Source: an uncultured Clostridia bacterium
Lineage (GTDB): Bacteria; Bacillota; Clostridia; TANB77; CAG-508
Reading direction: 5' to 3'
Assembly: GCA_948663505.1 (NCBI GenBank)
Contig: CAPNAQ010000033.1
Location: forward strand, 1 to 13,897
Length of the DNA: 13,897 nucleotides
The position numbers and the translations under genes are program-made. Positions within the stretch are counted from its first letter, which is position 1. Each line of letters begins with the position of its first letter. Below, in pieces: positions 1-6,280 of this stretch. The notes below the pieces were generated by a model that was not told the origin of the DNA, ran no database searches, and saw only the letters and a program-made list of their open reading frames with translations.

Positions 1-25
1 TTTCTATATTTAAGAAAATTTAGAT

Positions 26-88
26 AAAATACAAATTTTTTTAAAGAAAATACAAAAAAAATTAAAGAAAATACAAATTTTTTTACAT
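26..88. repeat. Three tandem 21-bp direct repeats (iteron-like / phased A-tracts)
   Basis: The 10-mer AAAATACAAA begins at 26, 47 and 68, an exact 21-bp period. Each unit continues with a T- or A-run, and the first two end in AAAG. Twenty-one bp is two helical turns, so the A/T tracts are in phase and the DNA should be curved. The array ends just upstream of a consensus promoter at 95-123. It could be an UP-element or curved-DNA activator, regulator or recombinase arm-binding sites, or origin iterons. No Rep gene is in the window to favour the last. Confidence 0.75.
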
Positions 89-94
89 ATTTTA

Positions 95-123
95 TTGATT
101 TTTTTAAAGAATTTGAGTATAAT
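95..123 (+). promoter_or_regulatory. Sigma-A promoter for the short RNA at 130-250
   Basis: TTGATT (95-100), a 17-nt spacer and a perfect TATAAT (118-123). The predicted start is near 130. The phased repeats sit directly upstream of the -35. No ORF of useful length with a ribosome binding site lies between this promoter and the terminator at 211-250. Confidence 0.7.
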
Positions 124-129
124 AATATT

Positions 130-250
130 AACAGAAGCAATTCTGTTACGAGTTGAAATACACTCAATTTGAGAAGACATTTAGACCTGAAAGACGGTCA
201 AGTTGATTTACAAATAACCTTTAGACTAAGTCTAAAGGTTATTTGCTTTT
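130..250 (+). ncRNA. Candidate small non-coding RNA, about 120 nt
   Basis: A consensus promoter, no reading frame and a strong terminator define a discrete transcript. Near its 5' end TAACAGAA (129-136) and TTCTGTTA (141-148) pair perfectly around a GCAA (GNRA) loop; if transcription starts at 130 the outermost pair is lost. GACC (184-187) can pair with GGTC (196-199). The 3' end is the terminator stem. The 7-mer TTTAGAC at 180-186 recurs in the left terminator arm (220-226), so it could compete for the right arm. I do not recognise a known RNA family. It could be an antisense or copy-control RNA, or a regulator of an element gene. Read-through would be antisense to the 132-aa gene at 260-658. 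Confidence 0.5.
211..250 (+). terminator. Rho-independent terminator, perfect 16-bp stem
   Basis: CAAATAACCTTTAGAC (211-226), loop TAA, and GTCTAAAGGTTATTTG (230-245) pair without mismatch and are followed by CTTTTT. The tail is best on the plus strand, ending the small RNA. The stem is symmetric and lies just past the stop codon of the leftward 132-aa gene, so it may also end that operon. Confidence 0.85.
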
Positions 251-259
251 TAAAAATAT

Positions 260-658
260 CTATTTCAAATTTACATCTTCTAAAAATTCATCTAATGTAA
301 ATTCACGATTGTATTCATCAACGATAATGTATTTATTGCTATTTTCATTATAGAAGTTTATAAAATCGTTTAAGTTGCTAAATTTTCGAAAACGGAATGT
401 GCAAGAAGAATATACTCCAAAATCCAATTTATTTATTGAATCTAAATAAAATCTAGTTTCATTTCTATATTCAGGCTCATATTGTCTACATTCTTCTAAA
501 ACATCGTTGTTTTGTATTGGTAAAATAGAAACTATTTCTTTATTCAAATCATTATACAAATTTTCTAATTTAGTATTAAAATCTTTTTCTAGTTCTTCTA
601 GCTTTTCAATATGCTCTTTAGTAATTTTCTTATCTTTTAAATAATATGTACAAGACAT
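260..658 (-). CDS. Hypothetical protein, 132 aa, downstream partner of the first DUF6076-like gene
   Basis: I do not recognise this protein. It is charged and soluble, with no signal peptide or membrane segment. Residues about 13-45 are a Lys/Glu-rich stretch that looks like a helical coiled coil. The middle holds a Tyr/Phe-rich segment (about 70-105), and the C-terminus is acidic (FTLDEFLEDV). The ATG at 658 has an AGAGGTG ribosome binding site (664-670) 5 nt away. The gene starts 36 nt after the stop of the DUF6076-like gene and probably shares its transcript. It therefore occupies the place that the HEPN gene has in the mirrored module at 6281-8624, which suggests a cargo or accessory role. 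The function is unknown. Confidence 0.7.
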   Translation of the reverse strand: MSCTYYLKDKKITKEHIEKLEELEKDFNTKLENLYNDLNKEIVSILPIQNNDVLEECRQYEPEYRNETRFYLDSINKLDFGVYSSCTFRFRKFSNLNDFINFYNENSNKYIIVDEYNREFTLDEFLEDVNLK

Positions 659-694
659 ATATGCACCTCTTTTCTAAAGTCAAATATATGTAGT

Positions 695-1819
695 TTATAA
701 ATCTTTATTTTCTTCCATCCAAGTTTTTAATTGTTCTTCAGTAATTTTTTCTTTTTTAAATTCTTTAATTTTTTCTTGTGCAGTTTTCTTCCATGCATTA
801 AATTTTTTCTTATCTTTTTCAGAAGTATTTGGATTCCTACTTAATTCCATTAATCTTTTTTGATATGTTCTTCTGTAAATTAAAAGACCTTCAACTTCTT
901 TAACATTCTTAGCATATGTAGTACGAGCTCCTAGTTCTCTACATTTTTTTCCATTTCCAGAACGAGGTGTTAAATCACAATAAACTTCAGCTTGTCTGTT
1001 TACAGGAATAAAGTATCTGCCACAATGTTTACAAGTTTTAATTGTTATATTATTATTTACTAATTCACTTAAAACTATAAAACAAATATTATCCAAATAT
1101 CTACCTGAATATTTAATACCATTTTGCATGTTTATTCCATTTATGCCTTGTGTAATGTCGCTTAGTTTAGCAGAAACAAAATCATTCTTAAAAATACTCA
1201 AGGAATTTAATAATACTTCTGTATTTTGTGTATGTTTATTTATTAAATTATGTTTTAACGAATATGCTTGAAATTTTGTATATGGTTCATATTCTTTATC
1301 TTCTTCATTTCCATTTAAATTATATATGTAATCTATACATTCTTTTAATTCTAATTGAAGTGCATATAACTTTACTTGAGCACTTTCAAAAATTCCCTTT
1401 GCATTTGCTATAAATGAATTTATATCTGTATATGATAATCTCATTTTTTTACTAGAATATTTTTCTATTATTCCCAGACCATAAGCATATATAAAATCTT
1501 TATATGCATGTCTCCAATCATCTAATCTAGCATTTAAGAAATTTATTAAAAGCATACCATATCGTTCTTCATAAGGATTATATAAATCTAGTGGTTTTGG
1601 TTTTAAAGCGTTTTTTATATATTCAGCTCGATTTCTTTTAGGAGAAACTTTAGGTAAGAAGCTATCAGTATAGTATATGTAAGAATATTTAGAGTTTTTA
1701 CTAGTACCAATTTTTGAGTTATATAATGTTAAAGTGGTAGTATAATACTCTTTTTTATTATTTTTATCAAACCATATGTAAAAGCCTTTTTCGTTAGATA
1801 AATCAGCTTTATTATTCAT
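695..1819 (-). CDS. DUF6076-like zinc-binding protein, copy 1
   Basis: A 374-aa protein. The N-terminus carries FYIWFD...EYYTTTLTLYN. The middle is helical. Near the C-terminus is a zinc-finger-like block: C263-x2-C266 (KTCKHCGRYF), then C281 and C293, followed by RELGAR and LLIYRRTYQKR. This resembles the DUF6076 family and recalls CGNR-type treble-clef fingers that bind nucleic acid; that assignment is from memory. The gene at 6281-7393 is a clear paralogue with cysteines at 263, 266, 281 and 292. ATG at 1819 is preceded by AAAGGA about 10 nt upstream. The gene is divergent from the excisionase/integrase pair, so I infer a regulator or co-player of that switch. It is probably co-transcribed with the 132-aa gene. 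Confidence 0.8.
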   Translation of the reverse strand: MNNKADLSNEKGFYIWFDKNNKKEYYTTTLTLYNSKIGTSKNSKYSYIYYTDSFLPKVSPKRNRAEYIKNALKPKPLDLYNPYEERYGMLLINFLNARLDDWRHAYKDFIYAYGLGIIEKYSSKKMRLSYTDINSFIANAKGIFESAQVKLYALQLELKECIDYIYNLNGNEEDKEYEPYTKFQAYSLKHNLINKHTQNTEVLLNSLSIFKNDFVSAKLSDITQGINGINMQNGIKYSGRYLDNICFIVLSELVNNNITIKTCKHCGRYFIPVNRQAEVYCDLTPRSGNGKKCRELGARTTYAKNVKEVEGLLIYRRTYQKRLMELSRNPNTSEKDKKKFNAWKKTAQEKIKEFKKEKITEEQLKTWMEENKDL

Positions 1820-1847
1820 TAGTATTTTTTCCTTTCATAAATATTTT

Positions 1848-1938
1848 GTGAGAAATTTTAGAAATTTAATAAATTGTATTGACATCTTATAATACCTTTA
1901 GTATAATAACAATGCAAATAAAAAGTAAAATTTCTCAC
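1848..1938. repeat. Inverted operator-like repeats around the module A promoters
   Basis: GTGAGAAATTTTA at 1848-1860 is repeated exactly, in inverted orientation, as TAAAATTTCTCAC at 1926-1938. Partial copies are AGAAATTTAAT (1860-1870) and GAGAAATTTAA (1987-1997). The two perfect 13-mers bracket the rightward promoter at 1879-1907, and the second lies between the two opposing promoters. This spacing fits binding sites for a dimeric regulator, possibly looping. Which protein binds them is not known. Confidence 0.7.
1879..1907 (+). promoter_or_regulatory. Consensus promoter of the excisionase/integrase 1 operon
   Basis: TTGACA (1879-1884), a 17-nt spacer and TATAAT (1902-1907) form a perfect sigma-A promoter. 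The start is near 1914, leaving a leader of about 105 nt before the ATG at 2021. Its -35 overlaps an ATTGTATT octamer (1873-1880), which is also the repeated octamer in the module B control region. Confidence 0.85.
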
Positions 1939-1949
1939 TACCTATTTTA

Positions 1950-1978
1950 ATAATACTACAAAACAAAGAATTATGCAA
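1950..1978 (-). promoter_or_regulatory. Probable promoter of the DUF6076 copy 1 operon, facing the integrase promoter
   Basis: On the minus strand TTGCAT (1978-1973), a 17-nt spacer and TATTAT (1955-1950) make a plausible sigma-A promoter with a start near 1943. It lies to the right of the rightward promoter, so each promoter transcribes across the other. It is weaker than the integrase promoter. Confidence 0.5.
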
Positions 1979-2020
1979 TAGAAATAGAGAAATTTAACAA
2001 CAATGAGAGGAGGAATGCTA

Positions 2021-2224
2021 ATGTTAGAAGTTAAATCTAAAGAAAAACCTATGCCAGTTATTTATACTACTGCAGATATTTGCAAAATGTTTCATATTGG
2101 TAGAGTAAAATGTTTAGAGCTATTTCATAGAGCTGATTTTCCAGCACAGAAATATGGCAGAGGTTTTGGAATTGAAGCAAATGCTTTAACAAATTATATG
2201 AGTTCTAGACATATTATCTCGTAA
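2021..2224 (+). CDS. Excisionase-like helix-turn-helix protein, module A
   Basis: A small basic DNA-binding protein of 67 aa. The core (YTTADICKMFHIGRVKCLELF) reads as a MerR/excisionase-type winged helix-turn-helix with a recognition helix near residues 20-40, followed by FPAQKYGRGFGIEANAL. This is the usual layout of Xis-like factors that sit beside tyrosine integrases and set recombination direction. An ATG at 2003 is in frame, but AGAGGAGG (2006-2013) lies inside that extension. The ATG at 2021 is 7 nt after this site and is the supported start. The integrase gene follows about 150 nt downstream, behind a hairpin-rich spacer, so the two are probably co-transcribed from the promoter at 1879-1907. 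Confidence 0.75.
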   Translation: MLEVKSKEKPMPVIYTTADICKMFHIGRVKCLELFHRADFPAQKYGRGFGIEANALTNYMSSRHIIS

Positions 2225-2235
2225 AAAGCAAAAGA

Positions 2236-2333
2236 GATTTAGAAATCGCACTTCTAAATCCCTACAAATCACATGGGAATGTCTTCCTATGTTAATTGAC
2301 AAGATTATTATAGCACAAGTAAGTATTTACTTG
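2236..2333 (+). other. Three consecutive hairpins in the xis-int1 spacer
   Basis: GATTTAGAA (2236-2244) pairs with TTCTAAATC (2252-2260). ACATGGGAA (2271-2279) pairs with TTCCTATGT (2284-2292) with one G-U. CAAGTAA (2316-2322) pairs with TTACTTG (2327-2333). None has a long T-tract, so they are not clear terminators. They may stabilise, process or attenuate the integrase mRNA, or serve as binding sites. Confidence 0.6.
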
Positions 2334-2372
2334 CAAGACATTCCCTTTAAAATTTTTATGAAGGGAGTAAAA

Positions 2373-3824
2373 ATGAGCAAGAAAAAAGACTTTGTCGAAG
2401 GTATCGACTATGTTATTACAATTAGAAAAAGAAAAAAGTTTATAAAGAATCCAAAGAAAAGCATTTGTCCTATATGTGAAAATTGCAATCATAAGAATTT
2501 ATGTTTAAATCGTAAAAATAAAGAAACTATGGAAAGATGTAATAAGTGCAAGAATTGCAGTGATAACTCTTTGTGTGATAAGTTTAACTTTTATAATGAA
2601 TACGAAGGAAGATTATTAAAACTTGGAATAAATGCAAATACAGGAAAAGCTATTAGACAATCATTTTCTGGTAAGACTGAAGAAGTTGTTTTAGAAAAGT
2701 TAAAAAAGCAATATATCAAGAATAAAGAAGAAGGCATAAAAGAAACAATTTACACTCCAAATGAAGTTTCAATTATTGAACTAGCTAAAGAAATTGAAGA
2801 AAACAAATATAAACTTTCAGCAACTCATGGCTCTGGTTACAATAGAAATATGCAAACAATAAAAGCTTGTAGTGCATATAATTTCATGTTTAAGCCTATT
2901 CAAAATGTAACTAGAAATGAAATTGAAAGATTTTTACAAGCAGAAAGGCACAAATCTAATTCTACTATATCAAAGGAATATAGCATAATAAAAAATGCCT
3001 TTGATTTAGCTTATAAAAAACATCTTATAGATAAAGAAATTGCTTTAGATTTTAGCATTGATCCAATAGAAAAGCCTAAAAGTCATAAAGAAGATAAAGA
3101 TGTTGTAGCATTTACAATAAAAGAAGAATATATATTAATTCAATATATGAACTCTCATTATACACAATACAACAATATGCTACTACTAGCATTATATACT
3201 GGTATGAGAATTGGAGAAGTATTAGCTTTAACTACTGCTGACTTCAATTTTGATGAAGATTATGGAACAATTAGTGTTAATAAAACAATTACTAAAAATA
3301 AAAATGGAAAAAGAATTGTTGGAAATGTTACTAAAACAAAAAATGGAAAGAGAAATTTGCATTTAGATAAAAATTCAAAAGAAATTGCAGAAAGAGCAAT
3401 TAATGAAATGACACCAAATAAAAGAAATATGTTGTTTCTTCGAAAAGATGGCAAGATATATGAAAATAGTCAAGTTAATAGCGCATTTAAACGAATTTGT
3501 AAAAACGCTGAAATAAAAGTTATTATGACTAAACACAGGAAAAATTCTAAAACAAAAGGAGTTCACTATGTAAATGAAAAGACAAGTAATGTAAATGTTC
3601 ACATGTTAAGACACACATTTGCAACTAGATGTATAGAGGCAGGTATGGATTTAGCAACATTACAAAAGGTTTTAGGACATGCTAATATTCAAACTACAAT
3701 AAATATTTATGGAGATATATTTGATTACCATCAGAAAAATCAAATGTATAAATACACAGAGTATATGCAAAAGATGAATGAAAAATATGAAAAGATATTT
3801 GAAAATAATACGATAAAGGAATAA
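2373..3824 (+). CDS. Tyrosine-type site-specific integrase 1 with a cysteine-rich N-terminus
   Basis: A 483-aa tyrosine recombinase expected to integrate and excise the element by strand exchange at att sites. Catalytic residues are visible: R279 (TGMRIGE), a beta-hairpin lysine near 321 (TKTKNGKR), H410 and R413 (HMLRH), H436 (LGHANI) and nucleophile Y446 (INIYGD). An arm-binding-like segment (about 75-120) and a SAM-like core-binding region (about 130-230) precede it. Residues 32-68 hold two C-x2-C-x2-C-x5-C motifs (C32/35/38/44 and C56/59/62/68), an extra metal-binding-like block. The frame is open to an ATG at 2289, but AAGGGAG (2361-2367) places the start at 2373, and the extra residues do not look like family sequence. 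The gene ends facing integrase 2. Confidence 0.92.
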   Translation: MSKKKDFVEGIDYVITIRKRKKFIKNPKKSICPICENCNHKNLCLNRKNKETMERCNKCKNCSDNSLCDKFNFYNEYEGRLLKLGINANTGKAIRQSFSGKTEEVVLEKLKKQYIKNKEEGIKETIYTPNEVSIIELAKEIEENKYKLSATHGSGYNRNMQTIKACSAYNFMFKPIQNVTRNEIERFLQAERHKSNSTISKEYSIIKNAFDLAYKKHLIDKEIALDFSIDPIEKPKSHKEDKDVVAFTIKEEYILIQYMNSHYTQYNNMLLLALYTGMRIGEVLALTTADFNFDEDYGTISVNKTITKNKNGKRIVGNVTKTKNGKRNLHLDKNSKEIAERAINEMTPNKRNMLFLRKDGKIYENSQVNSAFKRICKNAEIKVIMTKHRKNSKTKGVHYVNEKTSNVNVHMLRHTFATRCIEAGMDLATLQKVLGHANIQTTINIYGDIFDYHQKNQMYKYTEYMQKMNEKYEKIFENNTIKE

Positions 3825-3950
3825 GATAATAATAAATAATTTGATAGAAAAATATATTCCCGACAATGTCGGGACAGAAATAGGAAATTTGAAAACACTT
3901 GATATAAGTAGAAAAGATGGCAAATAAAATTTGCTCATCTGCACCATTAG

Positions 3951-3989
3951 AACCTCAAGTGTTTCGTAAGATTATGCTTGAGGTTTTAA
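3951..3989 (+). terminator. Probable terminator after integrase 1, overlapping an alternative stem
   Basis: AACCTCAAG (3951-3959) pairs with CTTGAGGTT (3977-3985), followed by TTAATTAT. The same TCAAG also belongs to TCAAGTGTTT (3955-3964), which is complementary to AAACACTTGA (3893-3902). The two stems are mutually exclusive, like a terminator and antiterminator. The long 17-nt loop makes termination uncertain. Confidence 0.45.
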
Positions 3990-4005
3990 TTATAAAAATT
4001 GCAGA

Positions 4006-4028
4006 TTTCCTAACATTTTTCCTAACAT
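4006..4028. repeat. Tandem 11-bp repeat TTTCCTAACAT near integrase 2
   Basis: TTTCCTAACAT occurs at 4006-4016 and 4018-4028, a 12-bp period, about 65 bp beyond the integrase 2 stop. Short direct repeats beside an integrase gene are typical of arm-type binding sites for the N-terminal integrase domain. Confidence 0.5.
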
Positions 4029-4093
4029 ATTTTTAATTTTTGGTATTTTACAAATTTGTTATGAAGTGTTTTGAAATGTTTTTGAACATTTAC

Positions 4094-5164
4094 CTAATTG
4101 CTGTTAGATAATTGTTCTTTTTTTATATCATTTTCATCTTTCGTATCAAAAGCTGAATTTAATTTGTCAAAAATCATTTGAGCAGGTATTTCTTTATCAT
4201 TTGGATTTAAGTGAGCATATCTTTCTGTAGTTCTTATACTTGAATGACCTAGCCACTTTTGTATTTCTTCCATTGGTACACCATTTCTTAAAAGCAATGT
4301 TGCACATGAATGTCTTAAATCGTGGAGTCTAATTTTCTTGAAGTTATTATCGGTTATAATTTTTGAAAAGTTTCTATCAATATAGTCAGGTTTCATCAAC
4401 TCGCCATCTTCCATTAAGCAAATATAGTCTTGATATTCATTACAATAAGTATTACCAAAGAGTTTTTTGTTGGCTTTGTATTGTTCTTTATATTTAAGTA
4501 ATAAATCTGCTATAAAATCAAATAATGGTAAAGTTCTATAACTAGATTTGTTTTTAGGAATATCTTTAAATAAAAATTGTGTTACACCTAAATACTTACC
4601 ACGTCCAACTGTTTTTGAAATAACAATTGCTTTGTGTTTGAAATCAATAGCTTTCCAAGTTATACCTAAAACTTCTTCTCGTCTTAAACCATATACTGCT
4701 GCAATAACTAAAGGTAATTCTAATTTTGATTTTTTTGCAACTTCTATAAATTCTAACAATTCATCATCAGTATAAAATTCTGGAATAAATTCATCCTTTT
4801 TTACTGGAGGTACTTTATCCATAGGATTGAATAATATAATATCTCTTATACTGGCTTCTTGTAATGCTTTGTTTATATTCGTTAAATAATGACAAATTGT
4901 ATTTCCTTTTAGACCTTCATTAAACAAATGATTTATAAAGTCTTGTATATCTCTAGCTTTTAAATCTATAAGTTTTATTTTTAAAGGCTTAAAATAATTA
5001 TATAGTCTGCCTTTTATCTTTTGTTCATAACCAATATAGGTATTTGGTTTTACTTGATTTCTTTGATTATATAACCATTCGAGCATATAATCACAAAATA
5101 ACATATCTTTATATTGTGAATCTTTTAAAGAATCGGATATTCTATTACTTCCATTGGATTCCAT
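4094..5164 (-). CDS. Tyrosine-type integrase 2, main open frame (N-terminally interrupted)
   Basis: A 356-aa open frame with core-binding and complete catalytic domains of a phage/ICE-type tyrosine recombinase. Residues in this frame: R161 (GLRREE), lysines near 204-206 (DIPKNKSSYR), H281 and R284 (HDLRH), H307 (LGHSSI) and Y316 (ERYAHL). SAM-like core-binding domain at about 25-105. The first Met (5164) is not the natural start: upstream codons in the same frame encode arm-binding-domain sequence (KRKPKWISTGLKV) and continue to an ATG at 5353, broken only by one TAA (5288-5290). No good ribosome binding site precedes 5164. Any product made from here would lack the arm-binding domain. The gene is last in the leftward HTH-xis-int operon. 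Confidence 0.85.
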   Translation of the reverse strand: MESNGSNRISDSLKDSQYKDMLFCDYMLEWLYNQRNQVKPNTYIGYEQKIKGRLYNYFKPLKIKLIDLKARDIQDFINHLFNEGLKGNTICHYLTNINKALQEASIRDIILFNPMDKVPPVKKDEFIPEFYTDDELLEFIEVAKKSKLELPLVIAAVYGLRREEVLGITWKAIDFKHKAIVISKTVGRGKYLGVTQFLFKDIPKNKSSYRTLPLFDFIADLLLKYKEQYKANKKLFGNTYCNEYQDYICLMEDGELMKPDYIDRNFSKIITDNNFKKIRLHDLRHSCATLLLRNGVPMEEIQKWLGHSSIRTTERYAHLNPNDKEIPAQMIFDKLNSAFDTKDENDIKKEQLSNSN

Positions 5165-5353
5165 GTTAGCTTTTAGAACTTCATTATCTTTAATCTTTTC
5201 TGCTTGTTTTTTATTTGCTTGATTTTTTCTTTCGTTTTTTTCTACTTTTAAACCTGTACTAATCCATTTTGGTTTTCTTTTTCCAAATTAATTATATAGA
5301 TTTAATACAGTATAATAATAACCTTTGCTAATTTGTACGCTACCTGTTATCAT
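4094..5353 (-). pseudogene. Full-length integrase 2 reading frame with TAA at codon 22
   Basis: From the ATG at 5353 the frame reads MITGSVQISKGYYYTVLNLYN, then TAA at 5288-5290, then FGKRKPKWISTGLKVEK and on without interruption into the 356-aa frame, 419 codons in all. The start has AAAGGAG about 6 nt upstream and overlaps the end of the excisionase-like gene by 14 nt, as in translationally coupled operons. The sequence on both sides of the TAA fits the arm-binding domain of this family, so a point mutation (for example GAA or AAA to TAA) is the simplest explanation. Confidence 0.8.
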
Positions 5354-5531
5354 AATTTGCTCCTTTCTTTTTTCTATAACAGTTTAAATTTAGCTTACCT
5401 TTTATATTATTTTTTACCAATCTATAAGCAAGTGTAACACCAATTCCAAGCATTTCTTTTAATTGGTTAATAGTTACTACATCTGGATATGTAGTAAACA
5501 TTATTTGATAATTTTCTTTAATAGTGCCCAT
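5340..5531 (-). CDS. Excisionase-like helix-turn-helix protein, module B
   Basis: A 63-aa DNA-binding protein. VVTINQLKEMLGIGVTLAYRLVKNN is a typical excisionase/MerR-like helix-turn-helix, and the tail is very basic (KGKLNLNCYRKKKG). The start is set by GGAGG (5541-5545), 9 nt before ATG 5531; an in-frame ATG at 5561 lies upstream of that site and is unlikely. The usual 'xIGRxxRIPK' wing of Xis proteins is poorly matched at the C-terminus, so divergence or a shortened end is possible. The gene overlaps the integrase 2 start by 14 nt, implying coupled translation. The role inferred is control of recombination direction or of its own operon. Confidence 0.7.
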   Translation of the reverse strand: MGTIKENYQIMFTTYPDVVTINQLKEMLGIGVTLAYRLVKNNIKGKLNLNCYRKKKGANYDNR

Positions 5532-5598
5532 AGTGCATAACCTCCTTCCTCTAAAATTCAAAATAAAAAGACCTATTAAGTAATCTTAATAAAGTCTG

Positions 5599-6063
5599 TT
5601 AATAACTATAAACATATCCCTTTTTACATTTTTGTGTTGGCACTTTGATATTCATATTGATTGATTTTGGAATATCAGATCCAACTTTTAATTTTCTATC
5701 TATTACCAAATTTCCTTTGCTATTAGTATGGTAAATGCTAGACCACTTTGCTAAAGCATAATCTGATAGAGTATTGTTACTATAAGATAATTCCATTGAA
5801 TCTTGTTTTTGCTGTGCTAACATTTGCTCATAACTGTTGTCATCTTTCTTTGGTCTATTATAAGTTTTAAAATAGTTTTGCAAATAAATTTTTCTATTTT
5901 CAGCATTTGTTGTTTTGCGTGTTTCCTTTTCTTGATTGTTTCTATTGTCAGCTCTTACAATTTTTGAAACATAAGGACAGCTTTTTCTAACTACTTTAGC
6001 AATTTCATTTTGTTTTAGATGTTCATTATAATATAAGTCTAAAATCTGTTCTTTAGTATTCAA
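5599..6063 (-). CDS. HTH DNA-binding protein, first gene of the integrase 2 operon
   Basis: A 154-aa protein. Residues 1-38 (ILDLYYNEHLKQNEIAKVVRKSCPYVSKIV) form a sigma-70 region 4-like or Trp-repressor-like helix-turn-helix. The rest is polar, with a conserved-looking NRPKKDDNSYEQMLAQQ block and a basic C-terminus. The start codon is TTG (6063): AGGAGG (6075-6080) lies 11 nt upstream and no Met occurs before residue 90. Similar small HTH proteins often precede xis and int in Firmicute elements (from memory). It lies directly downstream of the consensus leftward promoter at 6193-6221 and is a good candidate to bind the ATTGTATT repeats there. Confidence 0.75.
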   Translation of the reverse strand: MNTKEQILDLYYNEHLKQNEIAKVVRKSCPYVSKIVRADNRNNQEKETRKTTNAENRKIYLQNYFKTYNRPKKDDNSYEQMLAQQKQDSMELSYSNNTLSDYALAKWSSIYHTNSKGNLVIDRKLKVGSDIPKSINMNIKVPTQKCKKGYVYSY

Positions 6064-6124
6064 TTTTTCTATTTCCTCCTTTAGTTAATTTTTTGTTTGC
6101 AAGATTTTAAATACAATTCGCCTA

Positions 6125-6153
6125 TTGACATTTGTTATTGTTTATTGTATTAT
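6125..6153 (+). promoter_or_regulatory. Promoter of the DUF6076 copy 2 / HEPN operon
   Basis: TTGACA (6125-6130), a 17-nt spacer and TATTAT (6148-6153). The start is near 6160, leaving a leader of about 120 nt that crosses the opposing promoter before the ATG at 6281. Confidence 0.75.
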
Positions 6154-6192
6154 TATATTGTAAAAAATCTTACGCAACAATTTGATATTGTT

Positions 6193-6221
6193 ATTATACG
6201 ATTGTATTTTATATTTGTCAA
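6193..6221 (-). promoter_or_regulatory. Consensus promoter of the HTH-xis-integrase 2 operon
   Basis: On the minus strand TTGACA (6221-6216), a 17-nt spacer and TATAAT (6198-6193), a perfect sigma-A promoter. The start is near 6186, so the transcript runs left across the opposing promoter. The two transcripts would share about 26 nt of complementary 5' sequence. Confidence 0.85.
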
Positions 6222-6280
6222 TACAATTTTAAAAAATATTTTAAAATTTTTTACAAAATAAATCAAAGGGGAATAAAAAT

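Larger units (their letters stand above)
3825..4093. other. Gap between convergent integrases; candidate attachment-site region
   Basis: No gene is seen in these 269 bases. They hold a perfect palindrome CCCGACA-A-TGTCGGG (3859-3873), a hairpin GCAAAT/ATTTGC (3920-3934) extended by AGATG/CATCT around one bulged T, two overlapping alternative stems (3893-3985) and a tandem repeat at 4006-4028. Integrase genes of mobile elements usually end close to their att site, and two end here. The core sequences cannot be fixed without an empty-site comparison. Confidence 0.5.
6110..6227. repeat. Four ATTGTATT operator-like half-sites in two inverted pairs
   Basis: AATACAAT (6110-6117) and ATTGTATT (6144-6151) bracket the -35 of the rightward promoter. 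ATTGTATT (6201-6208) and AATACAAT (6220-6227) bracket the leftward one, overlapping its -35. A further dyad AACAAT-TTGAT-ATTGTT (6176-6192) lies between the two predicted starts. The region is very AT-rich, so some matches could be chance, but the paired placement on both promoters is notable. Confidence 0.6.

Noticed and set aside
130..250. tracrRNA of a Cas9 locus
   Set aside because: No cas gene, repeat array or anti-repeat is visible in the window. The terminator and hairpins alone are not specific.
2289..2372. 28-residue N-terminal extension of integrase 1
   Set aside because: It runs through hairpins and lacks a ribosome binding site. AAGGGAG at 2361-2367 marks ATG 2373.
3260..3947. 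Three minus-strand frames over the 3' part of integrase 1
   Set aside because: They are hydrophobic, low-complexity antisense shadows of an AT-rich gene with no start signals.
3945..3990. tRNA 3' fragment as integration target
   Set aside because: The stem AACCTCAAG/CTTGAGGTT has a 17-nt loop without T-loop or CCA-like signals, so it reads as a terminator.
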